The position numbers were made by a program, and so were the translations under genes. The notes under the pieces are model-generated. The model saw only the letters and a program-made list of their open reading frames with translations, made no database searches and had not been told where the DNA came from. Shown here piece after piece: positions 34,912 through 43,023 of a stretch of DNA of 64,000 nucleotides. How positions within the stretch are numbered: position 1 is the stretch's first letter; each line of letters begins with the position of its first letter. Origin of the DNA: Methylotuvimicrobium sp018830325. GTDB lineage: Bacteria; Pseudomonadota; Gammaproteobacteria; Methylococcales; Methylomonadaceae. The DNA lies in contig NZ_CP173170.1 of NCBI RefSeq assembly GCF_044788715.1, forward strand, positions 4,402,001-4,466,000. Direction: 5' to 3'.

Positions 34912-34990
34912 ATCGACAATTGCTGAGTTACAAGGATGTAATTAAGGCAAAAAATGCAGGAACACTTTTCTGCACTGCTGACGACACCCT
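34912..34990 (+). repeat. Diverged family-3 unit
   Basis: It begins CAATTGCTGAGTTACAAGG and resembles the tandem units at 9621. It holds TTAC-AAGGAT-GTAA (34928-34941), the closest match in the window to the CsrA consensus RUACARGGAUGU, then a decayed AGGA-loop hairpin. Confidence 0.6.
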
Positions 34991-35259
34991 CGGCAGGCAT
35001 ACCACAGACCTTCATAAAGTTAGCCATTTTTTGAACATAAAGGAGTAAGTTTCATGTGTCATTGGCAATGATTCAAATTCATGACTAACTTAATCGCTGG
35101 ATTCACATTGACCCTCGGCAGACATACTCCACTCCTTGTACACGGCGAATTTTCTTAAGCCGGGAATTGCGGCAAACGGATATAAGCGAACAAAATGTCG
35201 AATTTTTCATGATATAATTGCCGTTTTAGACTCCGTGTACCCTAATGAGGTTATGATTC

Positions 35260-35895
35260 GTGGCACAACCAACTACTCGTAAATCCGCTATGACTCTTTT
35301 TTCATCTCCGACATGCGCGATGAGCCACGGCGCCCGATTGGTTCTTCATGAGAAAGCCATTGCGGCGGACATTGAATATTATGACATCAACCAACCACCT
35401 GACGACTTATTAGAGTTTAACCCGACCGGCACTTCGCCAACGTTGCTGGAACGCGGACTAGTCCTGTATGACGCGCGCATTATCATGGAGTATCTGGATG
35501 AGCGGTTCCCGCACCCCCCTCTCCATCAAATGGATCCAGTTTCCAGGGCCAACGCCCGAATGATCATCAAACGTATCGATCAAGACTGGTACGAACTGAT
35601 GAATGAAATCATTCATTCCGGCGAAAAAAAATCGGCCCGAGCCAAAAAACTGCTCAAAGAAAGCTTGCTTTCCGCGGCCCCAGTATTCGAAGCGCGTCCT
35701 TTTTTCATGAGCGACGAATTTTCATTAATTGATTGTGTGATGGCTCCGCTCTTATGGCGCCTACCTATTCTCGGCATAGAAACCGCAACGACCGGTGAAG
35801 GATTAAAAAACTACGCCAATCGTTTATTCCGCAGACCGGCTTTCGCACTCAGCTTAAGCAGCGCCGAAAAAGAAATGAACGAAATCCCGAAATGA
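35260..35895 (+). CDS. sspA: Stringent starvation protein A
   Basis: SspA is a glutathione S-transferase-fold protein that binds RNA polymerase and alters transcription during starvation. From the GTG at 35260, with TGAGG nine bases upstream, it is 211 residues. An N-terminal thioredoxin-like domain (MTLFSSPTCAMSHGARLVL, then EFNPTGTSPTLLERGLVLYD) and an all-helical C-terminal domain are visible. It overlaps sspB by four bases, and the two often follow petABC in gammaproteobacteria. A TATAAT at 35213-35218 may be its -10 element. Confidence 0.93.
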   Translation: MAQPTTRKSAMTLFSSPTCAMSHGARLVLHEKAIAADIEYYDINQPPDDLLEFNPTGTSPTLLERGLVLYDARIIMEYLDERFPHPPLHQMDPVSRANARMIIKRIDQDWYELMNEIIHSGEKKSARAKKLLKESLLSAAPVFEARPFFMSDEFSLIDCVMAPLLWRLPILGIETATTGEGLKNYANRLFRRPAFALSLSSAEKEMNEIPK

Positions 35896-36269
35896 CATCT
35901 TTAAAACCCTACTTAATCCGTTCGATCTACGAATGGATCTTAGACAACGAACTTACGCCGCACCTATTAGTCGACGCCGAATACGAAGGCACGGTTTTGC
36001 CTGGTAATTTTGTCGAGGACGGTAGAATCGTACTCAACATTAATCCGCCTGCAATACAAGGGCTTACCCTGGGAAATGAAGACATAGAGTTCAACGCCCG
36101 TTTCAGCGGCAAACCCATGCATATCCTCGTGCCTATGCCAGCAGTGATGGCAATTTACGCCAAGGAAAACGGCAAAGGGATGATTTTCGACCGCGAAGAA
36201 GACTCGGGCGATGATGAACCGCCACCGGAAAAAAAACCGACTCGGCCGCAATTGCGCGTTGTTAAATAG
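35892..36269 (+). CDS. sspB: ClpXP specificity-enhancing factor SspB
   Basis: SspB tethers ssrA-tagged proteins to ClpX for degradation. The 125-residue product has the folded substrate-binding domain (LKPYLIRSIYEWILDNELTP, then VLNINPPAIQGLTLGNEDIE and FSGKPMHILVPMPAVMAIYA). An acidic linker and the C-terminal ClpX-binding tail RPQLRVVK follow. It is translationally coupled to sspA. Confidence 0.95.
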   Translation: MTSLKPYLIRSIYEWILDNELTPHLLVDAEYEGTVLPGNFVEDGRIVLNINPPAIQGLTLGNEDIEFNARFSGKPMHILVPMPAVMAIYAKENGKGMIFDREEDSGDDEPPPEKKPTRPQLRVVK

Positions 36270-36353
36270 TAAAAGCCCACGATAATCGAAGCTTAACGGC
36301 AGTCAGTTCAAGTATTCGAAATAGATGATAAGCAACAACAGAATCTCATAGCC

Positions 36354-36380
36354 TCTTCCGCCTGGAAATCAGGCGGAAGA
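36354..36380. terminator. Perfect 11-bp hairpin between convergent genes
   Basis: TCTTCCGCCTG and CAGGCGGAAGA enclose a GAAAT loop. It lies between sspB and the convergent DUF1820 gene and may stabilise both 3' ends. There is no T run on either side. Confidence 0.4.
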
Positions 36381-36407
36381 CATAACCGCTCTTCCAAATT
36401 CGTGCTG

Positions 36408-36737
36408 TTATTTTTTATCCGGGGAATACAGCGTCGAAACTTTTCCTGAAGATTTTCCGGAATCCGGTTGCGCAATGATCTTAGCCACCCCCCGTTTTTT
36501 GACTTGATCGATTCTGATAATTTCGTGCATCGGAATGAATGAGCGATTGACACCTTCGAATTCCATTCTGAGCCTCTCCTCTGACGGATCAATTACAATT
36601 GCGCTTTTTTCGCCAAACACAAAGTCCTCGACGACAATAAAACCGTAAAGATCTCCTTGGTATACGTTTTTTGCATAAATCTCGTAAACTTGATCCTGAT
36701 TGACGAACACGACTTTATAAATTAGTTTTTCCGACAT
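36408..36737 (-). CDS. DUF1820 family protein
   Basis: The 109-residue protein has the family core IYKVVFVNQDQVYEIYAKNV, LYGFIVVEDFVFGE and FIPMHEIIRIDQVKKRGVAK, followed by a short charged tail. It looks like a small soluble beta-rich protein. The family is widespread in gammaproteobacteria and has no established function that I know of. It is monocistronic here. Confidence 0.75.
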   Translation of the reverse strand: MSEKLIYKVVFVNQDQVYEIYAKNVYQGDLYGFIVVEDFVFGEKSAIVIDPSEERLRMEFEGVNRSFIPMHEIIRIDQVKKRGVAKIIAQPDSGKSSGKVSTLYSPDKK

Positions 36738-36924
36738 TGAATATACTTGCCTACATTAAAATAAACGTTTATGGTTTGCCATTCTAACGCGAAAGCATAG
36801 ATTTAAGATATTGCTGCCGTCCCGAAAAAAGCCGGTTATTATTGGATGGTGACGTAGATTCGTTTTGCTCAATCTTTATACCGCAGAAGAAGGCAAGCAA
36901 TAATATCAGCGAATACCGGAAGCA

Positions 36925-36992
36925 TATACGCCCATCGTAGATCAAAATTCGGAGCCGGGGGTACTACCGACATTTGAAGTGCGAAAGGTATA
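36925..36992 (+). repeat. Family-1 deletion derivative, 68 bp
   Basis: TATACGCCCATCGTAGAT and AAGTGCGAAAGGTATA mark both ends, with nearly the whole core deleted. The gap 36738-37080 contains this remnant and otherwise nothing I can identify. Confidence 0.65.
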
Positions 36993-37080
36993 AAAAAAAT
37001 CGTTTATGGCCCTCATTGTAAAAACCGACGCTTGAAGCTCAAACCCTTGCGAAAACCCACCACACAAAGCAGGTAACCCT

Positions 37081-37524
37081 ATGGCTTATACAATATATTT
37101 ATCCGGCGAAACGCATACCGATTGGCGCGACCAAATCATTCAGGGTATCGAAAACAACGATCTGGACATCGAGGTGCTCGGGCCGATTACCGACCTTAAC
37201 ATCAGTGAAAACATCGGCGCTGAAATCTTGGGCCCGGAGGAAAACAATTTCTGGCGCGATCACAAAAGCGCCAAGATCAACGCACTGCGCAATAATCATT
37301 ATCTCGGTCAAGCCGACCTGGTCGTCGTGCGTTTCGGAGAAAAATACAAACAATGGGAAGCGGCATTCGATGCCGGCCTTGCGATAGGCATGGGCATTCC
37401 TATCGTCGTGATGCATGACCCCGAACTGACCCACGCCCTGAAAGAAATCGACGCGACCGCCCTTGCCGTCACACAAGATTCTCTCCAGGTCATCGAGATC
37501 CTTAAATATATCTCACAGCAATAA
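37081..37524 (+). CDS. YtoQ family protein
   Basis: The 147-residue protein matches the YtoQ family: YTIYLSGETHTDWRDQI, GPEENNFWRDHKSAKINALR, QADLVVVRFGEKYKQWEAAF and DAGLAIGMGIPIVVMHD. The fold resembles nucleoside 2-deoxyribosyltransferases (a Rossmann-like domain with a Glu near the active site), but no enzyme activity is established for this family. It has no operon partners here. Confidence 0.8.
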   Translation: MAYTIYLSGETHTDWRDQIIQGIENNDLDIEVLGPITDLNISENIGAEILGPEENNFWRDHKSAKINALRNNHYLGQADLVVVRFGEKYKQWEAAFDAGLAIGMGIPIVVMHDPELTHALKEIDATALAVTQDSLQVIEILKYISQQ

Positions 37525-37533
37525 CAAGATTTC

Positions 37534-37644
37534 ATGAAAAATAACTTCCAGGAGCTGTGAGTTTTGTAGCAGGTTCGGCCTATCCTACATTTTTATCACC
37601 GAATCCTAAGAATCGTTGGATTGCGTTAAATTACGCAATCCAAC
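37534..37644. repeat. Solo family-5 end plus a 12-bp palindrome
   Basis: ATGAAAAATAACTTCC ... AGTTTTGTAGCAGGTTCGG at 37534-37578 matches the right end of the family-5 element at 14343 in inverse orientation. No partner end follows. At 37615-37644, GTTGGATTGCGT and ACGCAATCCAAC form a 12-bp stem with a 6-base loop, a REP-like palindrome that may also end transcription of the yjf-type locus or ytoQ. Confidence 0.5.
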
Positions 37645-37715
37645 ATAAACTCCGCCCCCTATTTTCTTCTAACCGATCGAATAAGGCTCTGATTTTTAGT
37701 CTGAAAGGAGTCGAA

Positions 37716-38879
37716 TCAGACAATCACATGCGGTAAGTAACGAGATAAATCCTGAGTGACGATAGCCTTGTCTTCACGAATTGAAATTCCTGCCGGCTGA
37801 TCGTCGACCAGCCAGGAACCGATCAGGGTATGATTATCGCCGAATTTAGGTAAAGGATAATAGGCCTGGAAAATAAAACCTTCTTTTCCGTAAGGCCCAT
37901 CTGTGCCAAAAAGCTTTTTACCGCCTTTATATAACGACACATTGGCGCCTTCCCTAGAAAATAACGGCTTTTTGACTAACTCCAGTCCTGGACTCCATTC
38001 GACATCATCTTCGAAAAAAGCAGGCAAAAGATTGGGGTGGCCGGGAAACATTTGCCATAACATCGGCAACAGCGCTTTATTAGACAGAATCGCTTTCCAC
38101 AGCGGCTCCAGCCATTGCGTGCTACTTTTCAGCAACAACGGTCCATAGTCTTCGCTGAGCATGAACTCCCAGGGATATAGTTTGAATATGAGCTCAATGA
38201 CTCTATCCTCCAAGTCGGTAAATGCCCCGCTTTCCCCTTGCCCAATATCCTCGACATAAACGAAACGATTAGGAATACCCGCTTCTGTTGCGCAATCTTG
38301 AAGATATTGCACTGTCCCCCTATCTTCCTCGCTGTCTTTGCAACAACTAAAGTAAAAGTCGCTGCCGTCGGTCGAAGCATGAATAGATCCTAAACGCTGC
38401 ACCAGTTTTTCCTGTAAGGAATTAAATTGATCACAGTCTGGCGGCAACTCTCCGTTTCGGACATTGTCTTCAAGCCATAACCATTGCCAGAAACCTGATT
38501 CATAAAGACTGGTGGGCGTGTCGGCGTTATTTTCGTAAAGTTTCGCGGGATTGCGGCCGTCATAGGAAAAATCGAGCCGCGAATATAGGCTCGGTTGACG
38601 ATTTTTCCAGGAGGCTTGAAGCAAATCCCAGAATATGTCTGGTATACCAAACTTTTCCATTAATCGTTCATCAACGACAACTCGGTCGACGACTTCGAGA
38701 CACATCTGATGAAGCTCCTCGCTGGGTTCTTCGATATCTTTTTCAATTTGTTGCAAAGTAAAACGATAGTAGGCCGTTTCGTCCCAATAAGGTTCACCAT
38801 ACAACGTATGAAAGTGGAATCCGTACTCGTGAGCCAAATTTCGCCAACCCGATCTTTCCCGAATGGGCATACGAAACAT
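37716..38879 (-). CDS. Glutathionylspermidine synthase-like ATP-grasp protein (YgiC/YjfC type)
   Basis: From the ATG at 38879, two codons beyond the upstream stop, the protein is 387 residues, the size of YgiC and YjfC. It is the ATP-grasp synthetase half of glutathionylspermidine synthase: DFSYDGRNPAKLYENNADTP, the acidic nucleotide and metal ligands in EFMLSEDYGPLLLKSS, and KPLFSREGANVSLY. The amidase half found in Escherichia coli Gss is absent. It is expected to ligate an amine to a peptide-like acid, but the substrate of this subfamily is not settled. It ends the yjf-type locus. Confidence 0.85.
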   Translation of the reverse strand: MFRMPIRERSGWRNLAHEYGFHFHTLYGEPYWDETAYYRFTLQQIEKDIEEPSEELHQMCLEVVDRVVVDERLMEKFGIPDIFWDLLQASWKNRQPSLYSRLDFSYDGRNPAKLYENNADTPTSLYESGFWQWLWLEDNVRNGELPPDCDQFNSLQEKLVQRLGSIHASTDGSDFYFSCCKDSEEDRGTVQYLQDCATEAGIPNRFVYVEDIGQGESGAFTDLEDRVIELIFKLYPWEFMLSEDYGPLLLKSSTQWLEPLWKAILSNKALLPMLWQMFPGHPNLLPAFFEDDVEWSPGLELVKKPLFSREGANVSLYKGGKKLFGTDGPYGKEGFIFQAYYPLPKFGDNHTLIGSWLVDDQPAGISIREDKAIVTQDLSRYLPHVIV

Positions 38880-38883
38880 GTCA

Positions 38884-39519
38884 CTAGCCGCCCCAACCGC
38901 TGCTTCTTGAACTTGAGCGGGTCGAGCTCGAACCGCTCCAGGACGATTTAGCCGCAACCGTCGAACCGAAACCGCCTCGAGAAATGGTTCTGGTGACCGG
39001 GGGCTTGGATTGAAAGGCATCGCTACCGACGGTTACGTTAGTGCTGCGATTGCTGCCGTAACTTCGACCGTCGGCGGTCACCCAATTATTGTAAAAAGGA
39101 GAGCTGCGGCGATAAGAGGTAAAAACCGGTTGGGATTGGTAACCGCGATTAAAATCCAACGCCCTGGCAAACATAAATCCCGCCATTGCCGGCATAAACC
39201 AATTTTGTCCGGATGCATGCGGATAAGTCGTGCAGCGATTGAGTCCGAACTCTGACTCGCAGTCTTGCCGCGAGGCATACTTAGGCGCAGTTTTAGCGGC
39301 CTCTTCCTGCGCCTTGCGATAAGCTGCTTCGCAGTCTGCGGCATATTGTGGATTTTCGCTCTTACAAACGTCCAAGCTAGTATAAACCCGTGCATCGCGT
39401 TCTTCGTCAGAGCATGCATTTAACATGACACCCGCTACCGCTAAAGCAACCGGCTTGAGCCAAAAACGCGGGCCGTTTTTTTTCATTCGGTCCAGATTGA
39501 TGCTTTTAGTGCGCTTCAT
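38884..39519 (-). CDS. DUF1190 lipoprotein-like protein (YgiB/YjfM type)
   Basis: The 211-residue protein starts MKRTKSI, the same as YgiB, followed by a hydrophobic segment ending in the lipobox-like LNAC (Cys near residue 36). The family region includes APKYASRQDCESEFG, then FMPAMAGFMF, then a Ser/Arg/Gly-rich tail with TRTISRGGFGSTVA. It is probably a membrane-anchored periplasmic or cytoplasmic-face protein. It lies directly before the ATP-grasp gene, as ygiB does before ygiC. Confidence 0.82.
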   Translation of the reverse strand: MKRTKSINLDRMKKNGPRFWLKPVALAVAGVMLNACSDEERDARVYTSLDVCKSENPQYAADCEAAYRKAQEEAAKTAPKYASRQDCESEFGLNRCTTYPHASGQNWFMPAMAGFMFARALDFNRGYQSQPVFTSYRRSSPFYNNWVTADGRSYGSNRSTNVTVGSDAFQSKPPVTRTISRGGFGSTVAAKSSWSGSSSTRSSSRSSGWGG

Positions 39520-39530
39520 GTGATCGCTCC

Positions 39531-39947
39531 TCAGTAGGTCATGCAGGCCGCATTCAAAATACCGACCGCAATCGAAAAACCGCCTAGGACCACGCCCGCG
39601 GAGATTTCATTATCATTGATGCTTTGCACGATTTTAGGCATGAAAATAAAGCGGATGATGGCAAAAGCAAGCAACTGTGCGATTAATGCGAATACGGACC
39701 ATAACCAAAAATCCAGCAACGAAACAGAATTGGAGGCCGCTCCTGCAATCGCGATCGCGAAGCCTATGACAGCACCGATGAAACCAATCGCGGCCGCTAC
39801 GTTTTTATCCTCCTTGACCAATTTCCATTCATCATGAGGCGTGATCAATGCATACAGAAATTTAAAAATCAGTAGCAAAGCCAATGAAGAGAAAAAATAC
39901 ATTGCGAAATTGCTGAGGCCCATCAGAGAATTTATCAAAGCGTCCAC
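39531..39947 (-). CDS. DUF350 membrane protein (YjfL type)
   Basis: The 138-residue protein has four hydrophobic helices and two internal copies of the DUF350 unit, with AAAIGFIGAVIGFAIAIAGA and SAGVVLGGFSIAVGILNAAC as the matching glycine-rich segments. It resides in the inner membrane. DUF350 proteins repeatedly co-occur with PspA-like and ATP-grasp genes. The start is taken at the first ATG, eight codons before the first helix. Confidence 0.85.
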   Translation of the reverse strand: MDALINSLMGLSNFAMYFFSSLALLLIFKFLYALITPHDEWKLVKEDKNVAAAIGFIGAVIGFAIAIAGAASNSVSLLDFWLWSVFALIAQLLAFAIIRFIFMPKIVQSINDNEISAGVVLGGFSIAVGILNAACMTY

Positions 39948-40023
39948 AGTTGACTCCTAGTGTTGTTTTAAAGAAAGGTTAAACTAATCGGCACCAGGCG
40001 GCGGCACTACAACAGAGAAGAAC

Positions 40024-40671
40024 TTAACCGATAATTGTGATGTCGGCCGACTGCAAATTGATGCCGGTCGCGATAACCAAGCAACGGTCGGCACGCCCGT
40101 TTATTATTTTTTCTTCTCCTGAAACCAATGCGAATTCATCCAACGTATCATCGACCGGTCTTTCGTAGAGCATCACGAATTGATCGGTTTCGCTCGTACC
40201 GTCGGCTTCCGTATAAGTAATTTCAGTCATGGCCACCGGCGGCGAGGAACTGCCGACACTTTCCCAAACCCTAATAAACCGGTGACCCTCAAGCGTATAT
40301 TCCGACCGGCTAATATCGGTATTGATTAAGCGATCCCAATCGGCTTGACTGCCAACAGCTTTGGTATCGTAAAAATACCAAAGCTTGACGTCTTCGATAT
40401 GATTTTCCGTCATTCCGCCGTTTAACAGGACTTGCACGAAACTGTCGTCATCGGTGTAAAACCGCAAAAGCGTACTATTGTCGTCCAATTTGACTTCGCC
40501 GACCGCCTGAATAAACTGGGTTTTGGCGGCGCCTTCAAAAATAAGCAAGGGCTCGATCAGCTTGAGCCGCAGCGCGTCCAACTCAAATGCGCCGCCTAGC
40601 CTCAAACCGATGATTTCAGGGCTCCGAATTGTTTCTTGGGCGTTGTTTTTTTTGAACCATTTGCTAAACAC
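40024..40671 (-). CDS. DUF2491 protein (YjfK type)
   Basis: The GTG at 40671 has GGGAGAAG about seven bases upstream and overlaps the end of the K+ channel gene by eight bases, giving 215 residues. A longer frame from 40713 would run deeper into the channel gene. Sequence features are SPEIIGLRLGGAFELDALRL near the start, FIQAVGEVKLDDNSTLLRFY and the C-terminal LVIATGINLQSADITIIG. No transmembrane helix is apparent, so it is probably cytosolic. Function is unknown beyond its place in yjf-type loci. Confidence 0.8.
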   Translation of the reverse strand: MFSKWFKKNNAQETIRSPEIIGLRLGGAFELDALRLKLIEPLLIFEGAAKTQFIQAVGEVKLDDNSTLLRFYTDDDSFVQVLLNGGMTENHIEDVKLWYFYDTKAVGSQADWDRLINTDISRSEYTLEGHRFIRVWESVGSSSPPVAMTEITYTEADGTSETDQFVMLYERPVDDTLDEFALVSGEEKIINGRADRCLVIATGINLQSADITIIG

Positions 40672-41710
40672 ACAGCTTCTCCCAATCGAGGCCGTCGATG
40701 CGTTCATCGGCAATGTAATAAATCATCGTGCCCGGATGAATCATGTGCGTCAAAGGCGGATTCAGCATGACGCTGCCATTGGTGTCGCCGACTGCGATCA
40801 GAATCGCATCGTGTTTTTGTTTAAGCGGAAAAAATAAATCGCCTAATAAAGCACTTTTCGATTGAGGCGGATATTTGATCGAATACTGCGTCATGCCGTC
40901 CTGAACATTCAACAAGTCCTGATGCAACGCGCTGGAGCCGGGATGCATGGCGGATTTAGCCAGCATCTCGACATCTACCGAAGGCGTGCATTCAATGTTC
41001 GGGCAATGCGTTTTCAGCAATTGGCTCAGTTTTTCATCATTGAAATAAGCGATCATGTGCGCGCTTTTATTACGACTTGCACAATACAGTGCGGTCGTCA
41101 TCGTGACATCATCTTCCGGCGTATCGATAATGATCGTCGAGGCTTTTTCAAGACATGCTCGATCCATTTGCACGTCATCGTTATAACTATCGACCTTAAC
41201 GAAATCGATTTGATCCGGTATCGGGTTCTCAATCTCTGCTTTCGCGCACAGCACAACCTTGTGTGTTTCTAAAGCGCCGAATTGTTCACGGAGCAGCAGA
41301 CGGATGAGGTGTAAGGTCCGCATTTCGCCCCAGCCGATCACCAAAATGTGATTGGTGTAGTTTAACTGTTTCAAACCTTTTACTCCTTTTTTCCAATGAT
41401 AGGCCGCAAAAACAGCGATCCGGCCTAAGAACATTGCAAACAGACTCAAGCCGAACGGAATCACGAATAATGCGGCCGTCATTTTGCCGCCAGGTGTCTG
41501 AGGAGATAAATCGCCGTAACCGACGGTCGATGCAGTGACTATCAACCAATACGGAAAGTCCGGCAAAGACAGTAAATCCGTTTCGCCGCAAAGAAAAAGC
41601 AAGGCATAGCTAATGCTCACATAAAGTAACAAAGCGAGAGCCGCACCTTGCCAACTCAAGATAATGCAATGCTGGATAAAAAATCGTTTAAGTTTATATA
41701 GGACAATCAT
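40664..41710 (-). CDS. Two-helix potassium channel with RCK-like domain
   Basis: The 348-residue protein has two transmembrane helices (about residues 20-40 and 78-104) around a pore loop with the canonical K+ selectivity filter TVGYGD (62-67). A Rossmann RCK/TrkA-N-like cytoplasmic domain follows, starting HILVIGWGEMRT (121-132). The RCK glycine motif is partly degenerate (GWGEM), which may alter nucleotide binding. It would be a ligand-gated K+ channel in the inner membrane. Its place between the PspA-like and DUF2491 genes, overlapping the latter, makes it part of the operon. Confidence 0.88.
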   Translation of the reverse strand: MIVLYKLKRFFIQHCIILSWQGAALALLLYVSISYALLFLCGETDLLSLPDFPYWLIVTASTVGYGDLSPQTPGGKMTAALFVIPFGLSLFAMFLGRIAVFAAYHWKKGVKGLKQLNYTNHILVIGWGEMRTLHLIRLLLREQFGALETHKVVLCAKAEIENPIPDQIDFVKVDSYNDDVQMDRACLEKASTIIIDTPEDDVTMTTALYCASRNKSAHMIAYFNDEKLSQLLKTHCPNIECTPSVDVEMLAKSAMHPGSSALHQDLLNVQDGMTQYSIKYPPQSKSALLGDLFFPLKQKHDAILIAVGDTNGSVMLNPPLTHMIHPGTMIYYIADERIDGLDWEKLCV

Positions 41711-41728
41711 CGAACAAGCCCATTAAAC

Positions 41729-42412
41729 TCAACGACCGCCGAGAATGCGCTCCAGCTCGCTATCGGCATTTGCGTTGGAACCGGTGATGCCTGCCGCTTT
41801 CAATTTGGCCTCAAGCGCGTCGCCGCTTTCCTCGCCAAGCAGTTCTTCGGCGGCTTCCAGCTCGGCAGAGCGCTGGTTTTGCCGATCCTGAATACGCTTT
41901 AAGGATTCCGCCGCTGTTTTCATTTTGCTGTTCGCGCCCAAATGCCGAGAAGAAACCGAAACTTGAGCTTTTTGTACCGACTCGGTGGCTTTAACCATGT
42001 CGACTTGTTGTTCCATTCGACGTAAATTCGCTTTCGCCTCGGCAATTTTATGACGTAGCGTTTGCTCCGACTGATTGAATTGATTGACGTATTGCTGCTC
42101 TGCGTCCATTTGCTCGCGTAATTCCACGACTTTTTGTGCACATTCCAGCGCCAACTGCCTATCGCTCTCGGCGGCCCTGCGCGCGTGGCTCTCATAATCG
42201 ACAATCGAGGTTTGTAAACCGGATACCTTTTGTTCCGCCAGTTTTCTTTTCGCCATGATTTGAGTCAAAGCATGGTCGGATTTACGCAGTTCTTCTTTCG
42301 CTTCCCGAATTTCTTGATCCAATATACGCAAAGCCTGACTATCTGCAACAGCCTCCGCAGCTTCGTTAGCGCCGCCCTTGATCGCAGTGACTAATTTATT
42401 CCAAACACTCAT
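41729..42412 (-). CDS. PspA/IM30-family membrane-stress protein (YjfJ type)
   Basis: This 227-residue protein is almost entirely alpha-helical coiled coil, with the N-terminal amphipathic helix MSVWNKLVTAIKGGANEAAE and the internal ILDQEIREAKEELRKSDHAL typical of PspA/Vipp1 (ESCRT-III superfamily). Such proteins coat and stabilise damaged inner membranes. It is preceded by the DUF2170 gene with a three-base gap and followed by the K+ channel, so it is the structural core of this locus. No pspBC or pspF is present. Confidence 0.9.
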   Translation of the reverse strand: MSVWNKLVTAIKGGANEAAEAVADSQALRILDQEIREAKEELRKSDHALTQIMAKRKLAEQKVSGLQTSIVDYESHARRAAESDRQLALECAQKVVELREQMDAEQQYVNQFNQSEQTLRHKIAEAKANLRRMEQQVDMVKATESVQKAQVSVSSRHLGANSKMKTAAESLKRIQDRQNQRSAELEAAEELLGEESGDALEAKLKAAGITGSNANADSELERILGGR

Positions 42413-42415
42413 AGC

Positions 42416-42814
42416 TTAAACTCCATTAATCAAATGATTCTGGTAGGCATCCAAAAATGCACGCACATTCTGGAACAGTGTATCGACTTCGATGATAATA
42501 CTCTCTTGTTTTGACTGACTCGACAATGCGCCGAAAGCCATATAATAATCTTCATCATCGATATGAGTAATAGCAATAGCCGTTAAGGGAAAAACTTGAT
42601 GAGTTCTCAATATATCTTCATTGAGCAAGGCGCAGTCTTTAATCTCTTTTTTTGCGAATAATACCGACTCGACCAGGATTTGTTCGCCGCTAACCGCCAG
42701 ATAAGCATCTAGTCCGTCGCCATTAGTGATACGCAAACAAGATTCTTCCCTAGCAACTTGATAACCGTCGCTTTCATTCAATAGACTTTCCAATTCGATA
42801 AGATTCCAACTCAT
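42416..42814 (-). CDS. DUF2170 protein (YjfI type)
   Basis: The 132-residue soluble protein has the DUF2170 features LNESDGYQVAREESCLRIT, LAVSGEQILVESVLFAKKEI and LNEDILRTHQVFPLTAI, then an acidic C-terminal region. It is the first gene of the locus, as yjfI is in Escherichia coli. The 209-base gap upstream should hold the promoter; I see no clear sigma-54 site in it. Confidence 0.82.
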   Translation of the reverse strand: MSWNLIELESLLNESDGYQVAREESCLRITNGDGLDAYLAVSGEQILVESVLFAKKEIKDCALLNEDILRTHQVFPLTAIAITHIDDEDYYMAFGALSSQSKQESIIIEVDTLFQNVRAFLDAYQNHLINGV

Positions 42815-43023
42815 AGTTTCTCCTGTAGCATGACATCGGCAAAAGAGCCTGCCAAAATTCTAGATGAAGGATTACGATAGCACAAACCTGTTTTTAACAT
42901 ATAAAAGGTAGAACAAAATCATCAGTTTTTTGTGAAATTCGGCCGAATTTAATTTCGACGATTGAAGAGCTATAGTTCTCGACAGGCGCTCCGCCCCTGC
43001 CAAAACCGAACGACTCTTAACCA

